NCBI RefSeq assembly: GCF_010093535.1
Contig: NW_022985217.1
Span: 66,553 to 130,552 of the forward strand
Reading direction: 5' to 3'
DNA: 64,000 bases
Source of the DNA: Lindgomyces ingoldianus
Lineage: Eukaryota > Ascomycota > Dothideomycetes > Pleosporales > Lindgomycetaceae
This document shows, piece after piece, positions 53,849 through 64,000 of this stretch. A model generated the notes under the pieces. The model saw nothing but the letters and a program-made list of their open reading frames with translations. It had not been told where the DNA came from and did not search any database. Position 1 is the stretch's first letter, and each line of letters starts with the position of its first letter. The translations under genes and the position numbers were made by a program.

Positions 53849-54613
53849 CGCAGGTATCGGATTGATGATTACCAAAACTCTGGGAGCCAATGGAGCTCAC
53901 AGAATATACATTATCAGCCGCTAACCAGAAGTGCTTCAACGTGCAGCCTAAAAGATCAACCCGAGACGGTTACTCCTCTCCCTGGAGACATCGCTTTCCA
54001 TAACTCCCTCCTTCAAGTTACCGGAGAATTAAGTCGGATATCGGCCACGTTAACTTGGTTGTTGCGAACACCGGGATGATAGGCCCCAAGCCTCTGAAAG
54101 CACCCTAAACGCGGGGCTGCCTTTTCTTTCCGGGTATGTAGCCCACACGCTGAAGACTCCGATGGAGGACTTCACCTGGACTATCTAGCCGGGGCATACT
54201 ACACGACGCCGCCATTCCTCGAGCTGCTTGATGCTGTAAATTCTGCGGGTAATATTGCGGCAAATTGGAGGAGTCAAGTTATTGCTACAAGTAGTATTGG
54301 AGGGTTAAGCAGGCTAAAAGGCGTGTCGTTTGCGTACAACAGTAGCAAGGCTGCAATAGCACATGTGATGAAGATGTTAGCTACAAGTCTAAGGCAGTGT
54401 CCTCACGTCTGGCATTTTCCTCTCTGGCCTTGCCGGGGGAACAATCAACAATTTGAGGTGGGGTATTCGAACCATCCTTCGTTCCTACTAAAAGAACAGG
54501 CAAAGGAGAGGTTACTGCGGGTTCGAGATGCAATTCTCTATTTTGCTTCAAAAGCGGGCGACTATTTCAACAGGAGCGTGTACTGGCTAATGGAGGGCGC
54601 CTCGGTACGCTAA
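53849..54613 (+). pseudogene. Short-chain dehydrogenase/reductase pseudogene
   Basis: Fragments of one SDR are spread over three frames. A glycine-rich cofactor motif remnant GIGLMITKTLGANGA appears from about 53853, GHVNLVVANTGMIGPKPL (the NNAG-type strand) near 54045, then after frame changes AYYTTPPFLELLDAV, and finally VSFAYNSSKAAIAHVMKML with the catalytic YxxxK at about 54323-54370. Stops and frameshifts interrupt it, and the C-terminal half is altered. No start codon remains. SDRs of this kind reduce carbonyls with NAD(P)H. The decay is certain; the subfamily (rhlG-like oxidoreductase) is a guess. Confidence 0.8.
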
Positions 54614-55693
54614 TTTCAACAGACTGAACTGAGAGAAAGACAAAGTATCATCGCAAACGCAGTCCCAGGTGAATTTCGAATCTTTCGAAGAACCCTCCAT
54701 AGCCCCACTCAAACAAGACCTGGCTAGGCGTGAACACGAAGTTGAGATGGTTAACTCCTGATTTTTGCGCATTAAATTAGTAGAAGGTGAGAAGACAACA
54801 TTGCATCCTTCGCATTCTACTAAATCCTTCTGCAATTCTGAACGCCCTCCTCATACGAACTACAGCAAATGCACGAAGATCCAAACATACTACTGAGATA
54901 CCTTCATATCTTAACATTCGTTAAGACCCTTCTGTGGTATTTCTAGGACTTTCCCCAGGGCATGCCATCGAAGTAGTCTTTGACCTGAGAAGCTTTTGTT
55001 CTTTTGTTTCTATTGCCAGCCATCCCTAGACATTTTGTCAAGTTCGTTTTTCTTTCGTCGTTTGACCAGTACTGCCAAGCCGCGCGAGGATGAATTAAGA
55101 CCAAGCTCTATGGAATGCCGTCTCGTGCCGCCCCTGCGCTTACAGTTTACAGGGGTTACCGCAAAATGGGGGGAAATGCATCCCTAAAGATGCCACAACA
55201 ATATAAGGACGGCAATGACGTGAACTCGACTCAAAATCTCACTCTGACCCAGGGGCACGACGACTACAACTTACTCCCAGGGCACCTTTCGAGACTGTTC
55301 AAATCCCTTACCATAGTGAGTACACTTAAGAATTTACCAATATCTCATGGACTGTGATTGGCTTTTAATTGGCTATCCTCGGGCCCTTTCCACTTGGTCG
55401 TGATGGTTGATAAGAAGACAAACGCAATTCAAATTTCGACGAGTAATACAAGTCGGTCCAAAAGCTCCATGATGTCACCCGAGGAGCATGGAGCCTTTGA
55501 GAAGGAAGTCACAGCATATTGGGTTTCAAAGTAACTAAACCGGAGGAGCAGGTCTACATCACGTGCTTCGGATATACTTCGGTATTTCAACCCTGTCATC
55601 CTGCGGAGAGTTGAAGCCACCTCCGCGACATTACATCTCACACTGAACCACGCCTCTCCAAGCAATGATATTCTCACATTCTCGCGATTGACA
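54614..55693. other. Intergenic
   Basis: No gene recognised. Short frames only. The right end is the PAP2 gene promoter. Confidence 0.5.
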
Positions 55694-56821
55694 ATGCCCA
55701 GCCATGCCAGCCAGTCGCAAAGACCCAACAGTCTTCTCCAAGCCCCGGGCTTCATCGGCGCTGCAGCCCGGTTCTGGCAGGTAAGTTCTGGAGGTATAGT
55801 GTGGTGTGTCTCAAGAAATCTTGAAGCCTGACCATTGAACCCATAGCGCTCGTATGCCTCAGAATATATTGGGCTCGCAATCTTGCTGACTGGGTATATC
55901 GTGGTATGTAAACTTGTGCTGACTATACTACGGAGAACACGTTGACATTCCCCCCAAGCTCCAATTCTTCGCCGAACCGTTCCACCGCATGTTCTCCCTC
56001 GATAATCTAGCCATACAATACCCACACGCTGCAGTAGAGCGCGTGCCAGTCCGTATGTGGTCCTACTATACCCGACTATTTGAGGGGGAGGCACTGATAT
56101 TTGAACAGCGTGGCTTTTCATCTATGCAGGAGGTGTGCCTCTATGCATACTCGTAGCATGGGCCCTAATATTCCAGCCCGGAACCCACAAATCGCACGTT
56201 ACGATCCTCGGCTGGTTTATCAGTCTCATCCTCACCCTCTTCATAACCGATCTCGTCAAGAACGCCGTCGGTCGACCCCGCCCCGATCTCGTCGCCCGCT
56301 GCAAACCCGAGAAAGGCACACCAGACCATAAACTCGTCAATTTCGAAGTCTGTACCGAAACAAACCACCACATTCTTCATGATGGCTGGCGCAGCTTTCC
56401 CAGCGGGCATAGCAGCTTTGCTTTCAGTGGACTAGGATATCTAGCGCTGTTCCTGGCTGGGCAGTGCCATGTCTTCCGCCCCAGAACGGACCTTGCTCGC
56501 GTTCTTCTAGCTCTTGCACCTTTGCTTGGTGCAGCCCTGATTGCCATTTCGAGATGCGAGGACTATCGGCATGACGTTTATGATGTGACGACTGGCTCGT
56601 TGCTGGGCATATTGGTGGCATTCTACACGTACCGGAGATATTACCCCCCACTGCGGAGTTCAAAGTGCGCGACTCCGTACCCCAATCCCGCTGATTCCGC
56701 TGAAGGAAGGGGGTTTGGCAAGGTCAAAGATGAAGAGGAAAGGATTCGTGGTGCAGGCGAATTCGAACTGGATGATGACGAGGATGCGGAGAGTTATCCT
56801 TTGACAAATATGCGCACATGA
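55694..56821 (+). CDS. PAP2-family lipid phosphate phosphatase (DPP1/LPP1-like)
   Basis: Four exons (55694-55780, 55847-55903, 55959-56052, 56109-56821) give 316 residues with all phases matching. The three catalytic motifs are present: KNAVGRPRP (130-138), PSGH in SFPSGHSS (His180), and SRCEDYRHDVYD with Arg228, His234 and Asp238. Six hydrophobic segments fit an integral membrane protein, with the active site facing the lumen or outside. The C-terminal 60 residues are acidic and probably cytosolic. It should dephosphorylate phosphatidate, diacylglycerol pyrophosphate or lysophosphatidate. Intron 2's acceptor (cccccaag) is weaker than the others, but the resulting QFFAEPFHRMF segment fits the family. 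Confidence 0.92.
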
Positions 56822-57235
56822 GGTCCGTACAAAATAAATGGATTCGCCTATATTGGAACAATGATGTAGAATATAGGGATGAACTCTAGGGTATATGGCG
56901 TATTCCCGCTAACTGGAAATAGACAAGAAAGAAGCCGGAGACCATACAGAATCGGTAAACCAATGAGCCCAGACTGTAAACCCAGCAATCAGAATGCAGA
57001 CAAGCAACCTAGACCCGACACCTAACATGAGGACTGTGGATGTGATATCTGAACAGCCATGAACCCCCAGAGACAAAGCCCAAGACCAAACACAAACAAT
57101 AAACATGCAGCCCTAGAATCCAGGCCCAGGAAGAAAAAGGAGAGACAGGAACCAGACCAGAAATCTAGGACGAAGAATGTGTAGGTGGCCAGTGAGCAAA
57201 CATCCAATGACTCGCTCCCACTGACTGAAATGGGG

Positions 57236-57960
57236 TCATGCACCTTCGGGATTCGCCTCGTTGTCATAGCCGGTGGAATATCCGTGAGAAGACATAATGT
57301 GGTTGCCAGTGAACGATGAACTAGGGTCTCGAGCGGGAGATTGAGCGGAACCTCCAGCAGAGCCTGGAGCGGGACGAGAACGGGATGGCCTAATATCTTG
57401 AGCAAGCTGCATCCATTCCTCAGGGGAAACTTTTGGGAAGAAATCTGTCCAATATTTCTCTGGCCAAATCTCCTCATTTTCATCCTTTACAGTGATACCC
57501 ACCTTGCTAGATATTCGGTTCTGGTGGGTTGGTCTGGCCCACATTCAATCCTCAAGGCAGTACTGGTGAAGAATCTTTGTCATTTACCTCTCTTGTATTC
57601 TTCATCTAGCCATTGTTCTGGATCGATGTCTACGAATTGTTATTACAAATTGCTCCAGGTGAAGTCGGGCATCTTTCCTCTTGATCATGAACTCGACTAG
57701 GTAGGGCACGTCTCCATCAGCTACTTTCATCCAACTTGTGAGGTTGTCAATGTTCGGCTAGTCCACAGGGTTGTCCCTGTGCCCCGATATATTCTAGTTT
57801 ATATACTCTGCCCAGAGGGTGACTAATTCGCCCTTTTAGGCATCCATGACTTCAATGTCGTCTCTGTGCTGTTTTCTAGCTCCCTCGAAACTACTATCTG
57901 TGTTAGAGGAGCGTGCTCTCTTGGGTAGAAAGGGTAGGTTCAGTGCGAGGAATTGATGTG
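57236..57960 (-). pseudogene. Degenerate gene of unknown function
   Basis: On the minus strand, pieces of protein-like sequence follow each other: HRDDIEVMDA, then after stops GELVTLWAEYIN, SWMKVADGDVPYLVEFMIKRK, DIDPEQWLDEEYK, and finally an open frame (57236-57544) with DENEEIWPEKYWTDFFPKV and EEWMQLAQDI. The pieces are separated by stops or frame changes that could in part be introns, but at least two stops have no nearby splice sites. I recognise no family. It could also be a real gene with errors in my exon reading. Confidence 0.35.
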
Positions 57961-59659
57961 GCAGTGGGAGATATAGTTAGGACTGCATAATTGGAATGTC
58001 TTTCTTTAGAGTCGAGAACTGTGCGATGTTTGGTCGATGGAGTCATGAACTTGATTCTAAAGTACTTGAGGTGGTGACAAAGACAACGTCACTTACCCGC
58101 CGCGAATTCCGAGGGATGGCAATATGACGACCAGCAGAGAGCAAGATGCTGTGGACAAAGATATGTGGTTAGCGCTCAAGAAGCGGCCGTGTTTGAGTAT
58201 ATGGTTAGCTATTTGAAGACATCGGATCATCGTGTCAATACTGATCTTACACAGATTGATAAAGGATTGACCCCTTCTCATTCTACTCTATCCCCTTCGC
58301 CCACTGTATTTGATCAAGCATAGCTAGGGTCAGGGTTTTAGAGTACATGGATAAGAGAGATATTTACGTTTTTATAATTTATTTGCAGGTTAATGACGGT
58401 GTTATCTTTCGACCTCGCTGAATGGTGTCCCAGGCGCAGCAGAGGAGTGAATGAGATAAGTCACGTGCCTACTGCAATTCTGAAGCTGCAGGTCCCAGAT
58501 GCAGTTGCACGCGCTTGGCGAACGCAGTCCATGACAAAAGAAAAACCCACAAATTATCCCTGCAAGGAGTGATCGTCTGCCTCACTTTTGTCGGCACGGC
58601 GATTTTCAGAATCAAACTTCACCATTCCATATTCGCAATTAGCCCTACCTGAGGCCCGCGCTGTCGTCAAGCCTGCGATCCAAGAACGAAGGCCGTCCCA
58701 AGGCCACGGAACAAAGAAAAAGCAACATAAGTGACAAGTCGTGCATTAGCAGATGAACCGCTGGTCTTGGTCCAGTAGCCACCGACGCGTTTCGCTCTTC
58801 GCAACTTCCACCATTCTGGTACTCTCACCCTCTCTCCAAAGCCCGGTATACCCTAGAAGTCATCCCTTTCGCCAACCCCTAAAAAGTCAGACCTTCTCCA
58901 GCAACCCCTCCGGTCGGACTCGGCCCTCTCATCCTTGGCACCGCCACCCACACCCACCAACATCCACCAAAGCCCATCCGGATCACCCGCCCCAATCCCC
59001 CCACTCTAATTCGTAAATTAGTCTTTGCTGTAGTGACACTTGAATCCGATTTCCACGGGGCCCGCTTCCGGCCGCTTACGAGAGGTTGGGCGTGAGGAAC
59101 AAGCAAGCCACAGCGGCCGTCCCGACAGCCAGGGTGGACGGGAACCTTCAGCTCGTTAAATCCCTGGTCTTATGTGGCGCCGCCCGAATCCGTCTCGTCG
59201 GGACACTTTCCGTTTCGGATGCGCGGGTGCAGTGGGGTGCGCATGGAGAGGGCGAGTAGGTTGAGTTTTGATGGCTTTGGGTGTCGTGTTGGACTTGGTG
59301 TGGGTAGGGGGGTGAGGGGTGAGGGGCAGGAGTGCTGATGAAGGGTCTAGCTGGCCATCTTTTGGTGAATGGGAAGGTTGAGTATTATTATTTGACAACT
59401 ATTTTCGTGAAACCCGAAACTCATCCCATCATCAGTTATCATAAAGATACTCCAACGTACCTCTCAGCATGATCCATCATCATCGTGGTCGCCAATTTAT
59501 CTAAACATTTTCCCCAGCCTGCTGTGACTAGGACACTTGTCGAGCATGTTAATGCTGACTTCAACAGCTTGTAGTCCCTCTCCAGACACGACGTGTCGTT
59601 CCCTAAGTCTTGCCCTGAAGGTATAGTTGTAAGATTTATCCGTCATCCCTCATGATCCT
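57961..59659. other. Intergenic, no gene recognised
   Basis: Only short frames on both strands, none with domain character. Confidence 0.4.
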
Positions 59660-61141
59660 TCAAGCATTTTTACTCTTCCTACCCACAACCCACTTGAAAT
59701 TCGCACACCATCCCTCCTTCCTGGCTTGCGCACCCTCTTTGTCGCCCCACTCCATAACTTCCTTTTTCGCCTGCTCAATAATGTCGTTTACCTCCTCAAG
59801 CGTCCAAATCTTCTCCGCATCCCCATATTTAGTCAGGAGTCTCAAGCAATGCGGCTCCAGACTCTCCATGAACACCACAAGAAACATTTTCCCAATTTTC
59901 TTCTGCTCCTCATCCTCTGGCCATGTTCCCACAGGAACATTCACATATGTTGTCGTCACATCCTTGAACCCAGCATCTTCTAGATACGTCGGATGCATGT
60001 AATATGATCCTAGCGGACGCCCACTTTTGAAACTCGCCTGCATCATAGAAAGATACAGCCTTCTAATACACGGGAGTGCGAATTCATGAGTGAGCGGGCG
60101 CTTTCCAGCTTTGCTTGAAGACACCACACCAGGGTCGTCAGGAGAGTTTATCATTTCCGGAAGCACGATTTCGTAGTCACCAACCTCAATCCAGCCGCCT
60201 GGAGATAAATTCTTGTAAATCTCGGCATAGACGTCTTCCCAGTATGCGAATGTCCCTTTGAGGTTGCGAAGGTGGATGAGGTCATAAGGCTCGCTGAAGT
60301 GCCAGCCCAACTGTGCTTCGGGTTCGAGGATGTAGGGGTTAAAGGAGGGTTCGGATGCCAGTGGGCTTTGAGGCTGGGTTTGCGGCTCTTTTCCTTTTGA
60401 CTTCGAGGGAGAGTCGATGGGAATTCGTGCAGTTGGGTCTCGGAAGGGGTCGTACCACTCAAGTTTAGAGGTCAGCTCATCCATTTCAGAATCCGTTCCC
60501 CAAACGTCCAAGTTATCAATCTCCCACGTCACCCGCCCGGCTCCTGCTTCTCCTTCTGTCGTTTCGATGTCCCATGCAGTCATGTCAATGCCGACAACTT
60601 CGGCATGGGGATATTGTTGGGCCATTGCGACAGCCCAGTTTCCAGGACCAGTGCCTAGGTCGAGAATTCTCCTAGTAGCAGGCGTTATTCTTGTAGTTGT
60701 GAGCTTCCCCTTTAATGCGTAAACGAAGACTTGGTGTTGGATTGTCAAACGATCTTGCTCTGTCTGGTCACACGGCATAAAGTAGCTGTGATCGCCATAG
60801 ATGCGGTTGTTTTCGTGAACAAATTCGAGATCTTCTGATTGAAGAGTTCGGGTAGATTGGCTGCCACACACCCTGTCAGTTCCTGTCTTCAAAGGAACGC
60901 AAAAAGCAATACTTCTGTTTGCTTGATGTCGACTCGGAATGGAGCCTACTCAGGCGCACAAACGGCGGGAATCTGTCAATGAAAATGGTGTCGGGTGAGG
61001 ACACTAGAGCGCTTCATAAAAAGATATGTCTTACATGGAGTCCAGAGATGTCGAACTTTCCGAATCAGTCCTTTGACGCTTGTGTGGTGCGGCTGTGTGA
61101 TCTCTTGCCGGATCGTCGGGTTGTGGCGGCTCCTCCTCCAT
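59660..61141 (-). CDS. LaeA-like SAM-dependent methyltransferase
   Basis: Three exons (61141-61035, 60972-60913, 60860-59660) give 455 residues; introns are 62 and 52 nt. The first ATG in this frame is at 61141; an upstream exon cannot be excluded. The N-terminal 60 residues are polar (KRQRTDSESSTS), then DLEFVHENNRIYGDHSYFMPCDQTEQDRL leads into a class I methyltransferase: motif I ILDLGTGPGNWAVAMA, VVGIDMT at strand 2, and YDLIHLRNLKGTF with LSPGGWIEVGDYE at strands 4-5. This arrangement is that of the LaeA/TAM-domain family that affects secondary metabolism and development in fungi. There are dozens of paralogues per genome, so this is LaeA-like rather than LaeA itself. Confidence 0.9.
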
Positions 61142-63392
61142 GGTCTTGGGCCGGCGGATCGGTAAAGAAGCGAACTGGGTATCAACAGTCCCAACGACGT
61201 CCCTCGCTGACGGGCCTCGATATGAATAGGTGAGTATTTGAGAAAGTTGGGTCGAACTAGCCACTATACTGGGAATTGCAAGGCGCGTTGTCCGGGAAAG
61301 GGGGTGTGGTTATTTGAGCGTTGCAACCCGTACGCGACAGTCTCTTGATTGGTGGCGCGTGTTGGTCAGTCCTGGATCCACGGCGGTGCCGTAGGCTGCT
61401 GAGGATGAGGCGTGGGAGAAGGCCCCCAAGAGGAATCGGTGTACCGATGCTTCGGTGTACCAATGATGTGTCTGGCGAACTGTCCGCTAACTGGTCCTTT
61501 TACTGCTTTCCTTTTTCGAGTGTTCCTGGGTCCGACTTTCAGTAAAGGTTTGCTAACCTGCAAGGAGGGTATAATATAAAACGCAAGCGGTAGGATTTCC
61601 AATAAACTAAGCAAAAAGTCTCGACCTTTGAGAATGATACGACCCGCAGTGGAAAAGACAGATTTTACAATAATGCGACAGCCTGCACTGATTGCAAGGA
61701 TCGAAGCATATCCCAAGACTCCAAGCACCCATCCAAATTTCACCCGGACACCTGGTCCCAAGCTCCCGCAGTCGCAGTCAGCAATCAATGCCAAATGCAG
61801 GATACCACCATGTTTACGGAGTAGGGATATTGGAGAAAGAGCAATTACGAGACGGGGCAACGACAGTGCAGATGGCTCCGACCGCTACTCTGCACAGTAA
61901 CGTCAAGCGCAATATAATTTCTGCGTGCGTTATCTGAGCTTGAGGGGGCACGGGAAGGAACAATCCCATCCACAAGAGCGAGGATGCGCGTTGACGGGGT
62001 GGTAGGGACCGTTCTGCGGAACGGGAATGCACGTATGTCGTCAGAAAGAAGGGGCCGAGGGCTTCCAGAAAACTCTAGCTCGGCCGTACCGTAGGGATGG
62101 AATGTGATTGATGTGTGATTGAAACCAAAGACGATGCAGAGAGTATTCGGAGAATAGGAGCGAGCGACGGAAAGCGTCTGGGGATGGGAGGGTCCCCACC
62201 AGCATGCTGCTTTCCAACTTACCACGTCCGCCTTGTTGCAACTAAAAGGTGCAGGTGACGCAGCGCAACCAGGCGAGCGCTCGTTGGCTGCTTTCAAATC
62301 CCGGACGCTGCAGCAAACAGTCCGCTCGTCGAGAAATGGGTGGTCATGAGCGGCAGGCTAATTCATGCGTAGCCGAAAGACTCAAAGTCTGCCGCTTCCC
62401 TGGCGTACAGGAGTGGACGAGTTGTGCGACCCCCCTCGCAACGCCCGCCGGCAGACGCTGGACTGATGGCTATGTGTTCGACGCCCAGTTGCTGACAATT
62501 GATGCCACCGTCGACAGCTGTCAAAGGCGACGGACCGTGGTCAAGGCACAAAACAGAGGGGTGCAGATGCAGAGAGCTGGAACAGTCGTGGTGGTGGGCC
62601 GGGAGTCATGCCACGTTCAAAACCCCTGTAATACCATCCTCCCCGTAGTGCAGATTAAACCAGGGATGCTCACACATTTGGAGTGCCAACATGAGGCACA
62701 ACCAAAGGGTTTGAAGGCATTGCTCAACGACCGCCCTGCTGGATTCCACTCGTGGCCCATTTGTCACTCGATTGGGTCTCGCCGCCAGGAACGCTCCCGC
62801 TGCCAACTGTCTCCTGAGAACGGGGACGACGCTTCCTCGGGTCTGCGCCCGTCTCCGAGCTGTTCAAGTCTCTCCGGTGTGCAGGATATCGACAGGCATT
62901 TCCATCGTGCCGTGAAACTCCTTCTGGAGAAATGACAGGCTAGGTGCAGTTTGTCGGGATTGTCAAGAGACTAACTCGAATACGAACTTGAAAAGCGGCC
63001 TCAGAGCGGGTGGGGCTCGTGCAACATGCATCTCTTGAACTTTGTAATCGGCTCGAGCAAGCCGCTGTTGACATGGACATTTGACATGAAGAGTTTGAGC
63101 ATTGCGATGAACTCAAGAGCGGTTGAATTAAAGTTTTGGATGAGCGTCATTGAGCGTCACGTGTATAAATTCTGTGGCTTTCGACGGGAAGGTGGAAGGC
63201 GGAGACCGGAAAGCACGTCAGAAGATCAAAAGTCTCAAACTCTCCATGCCTATCACAGAAATTTTGACCGAGCGAGCAATAATACACTCTCCTGAAAATG
63301 AACCTAGGTACTCCATCGAGCCCGTTCACCTGGTCGGTCTATCTATAGCAACGAAACATGTTTGAAACTGATCGAACACATAAGAACGTCGG
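61142..63392. other. Intergenic, no gene recognised
   Basis: Two overlapping frames (61366-61860 minus, with hydrophobic stretches, and 62249-62935 plus) are fairly long but show no domain, start context or splice support. I would not call either as a gene. Confidence 0.4.
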
Positions 63393-64000
63393 CTAGTCAA
63401 CATCCTGACCCTCGAAAGCTGGCAGTCTCGATGCTACATCTGCCCACTCCTCGGTACCGTTCACTAGATTCGAAATAGCCTTGCAGATCTCGTCCAAGGA
63501 TGCGCGGACTTGTCGTGTCGTGTCTCGATCGCGCAATGTAAAGGTGTTGTCCTTGACAGATTGAAACTTTGTCAAGTCAGCATCATGTGTGTGTGGGGGG
63601 AGAAAGTCAAACACTTACATCGATGGTGATACCAAGGGGAGTACCTAGTTCATCGTTACGCTACACCTCACGTCAGTACAAGTTCATTGATGAAACATTG
63701 GAAACAGCGTCTTACCGAGTACCGCTTGCCAATTGATGCACCAGAGTCGTCCACTCGGCTGGAAATGCCAATTTCCTGGAGCCTGTTGTTCAAAACACGA
63801 ACGAATGGTTTAAAGTCGGCGTGCGAACTCAGTGGAACGATGAGGACCTTTGTTGGTGCGACTGTTGGGGGGAAGGACAAAATACCACGAGCCTCGTCTT
63901 CGGCACGGGTCCAGTAGTTGTGCTCGCAAAGAGCCTGCACGGCATATATTAGTATATTAGTTGAAGAAAATGGGGCCAGCACCTTACGTAGACTATTCGG
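63393..64000 (-). CDS. GRS1: Glycyl-tRNA synthetase, C-terminal part (5' end beyond window)
   Basis: The last four exons are visible: 64000-63988 (partial), 63934-63716, 63660-63619 and 63566-63393, with introns of 53, 55 and 52 nt. Joined, they read IVY-ALCEHNYWTRAEDEARGI, then the anticodon-binding domain SFPPTVAPTKVLIVPLS, SSRVDDSGASIGKRYS, RNDELGTPLGITID, and VKDNTFTLRDRDTTRQVRAS, ending EGQDVD. This is the conserved C-terminus of eukaryotic class II glycyl-tRNA synthetase. The catalytic core lies to the right of the window. The gene in fungi often makes both cytosolic and mitochondrial forms; that cannot be judged here. Confidence 0.95.

Noticed and set aside
62249..62935. 228-codon plus-strand gene
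   Set aside because: Overlapping open frames on the opposite strand, no recognisable domain, amino-acid use unlike neighbouring genes.

Overview
The window is nuclear DNA from a filamentous ascomycete (Pezizomycotina). Evidence: short introns (47-85 nt) with GT...AG ends and CTAAC/CTGAC-type branch sites, short intergenic gaps, typical housekeeping genes (uL5m, PHO88, SEC72, FLX1-like carrier, copper amine oxidase, glycyl-tRNA synthetase), and AT-rich repeat islands whose repeat copies differ only by C/T and G/A transitions, as left by repeat-induced point mutation (RIP). The class is not certain; Leotiomycetes-like is a guess. There are two assembly gaps (N runs) at 6014-6958 and 50471-51189.

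Layout. 1-10588: a very AT-rich, mutated repeat island bounded by inverted repeats of at least 105 bp. A chromodomain Gypsy retrotransposon (2654-8223, 318-bp LTRs, 5-bp target duplication gttta) sits inside it, and a Copia-like pol fragment lies on the minus strand. 10.6-12.3 kb: non-coding transition. 12.3-14.5 kb: two accessory oxidoreductase/detoxification genes (flavin-reductase-like, GST). 14.6-16.3 kb: a pogo/Fot1-type transposase relic with a large internal deletion, a minisatellite and a nested short interspersed repeat. 17.9-27.1 kb: gene-dense core (SET methyltransferase, uL5m, ubiquitin protease, PHO88/SND3, SGNH hydrolase). 27.1-30 kb: a second small repeat patch. 30-42.3 kb: SEC72, a giant ubiquitin-system gene, an FLX1-like carrier and copper amine oxidase, all on the minus strand. 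42.3-46.4 kb: degenerate sequence with an F-box-type pseudogene. 47-53.4 kb: a three-gene block holding a candidate gasdermin-like protein, a single-pass polyproline membrane protein and a TPR-coiled coil-subtilisin protein. 53.8-58 kb: an SDR pseudogene, a PAP2 lipid phosphatase and a degenerate gene. 59.6-64 kb: a LaeA-like methyltransferase and the 3' end of the glycyl-tRNA synthetase gene.

Two loci stand out. (1) At 31118-36067, four exons join without a frame break into one 1,598-residue protein. It carries a vWA domain whose MIDAS motif 1 is separated from the rest of the domain by an inserted U-box (E3) and a beta-rich segment, followed by a complete E2 (UBC) domain with its catalytic Cys. 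It is a possible one-chain E2-E3 machine. (2) At 47067-53414, a protein whose motif order resembles a gasdermin N-domain, with an acidic C-terminal tail, lies beside a TPR-subtilisin gene with an intact catalytic triad. This recalls the fungal gasdermin/protease cell-death pairs (het-Q1/het-Q2 type). The gasdermin assignment is inference and needs a structure comparison.

Exon structures were read by eye from splice signals, phase and family conservation. No searches were run.
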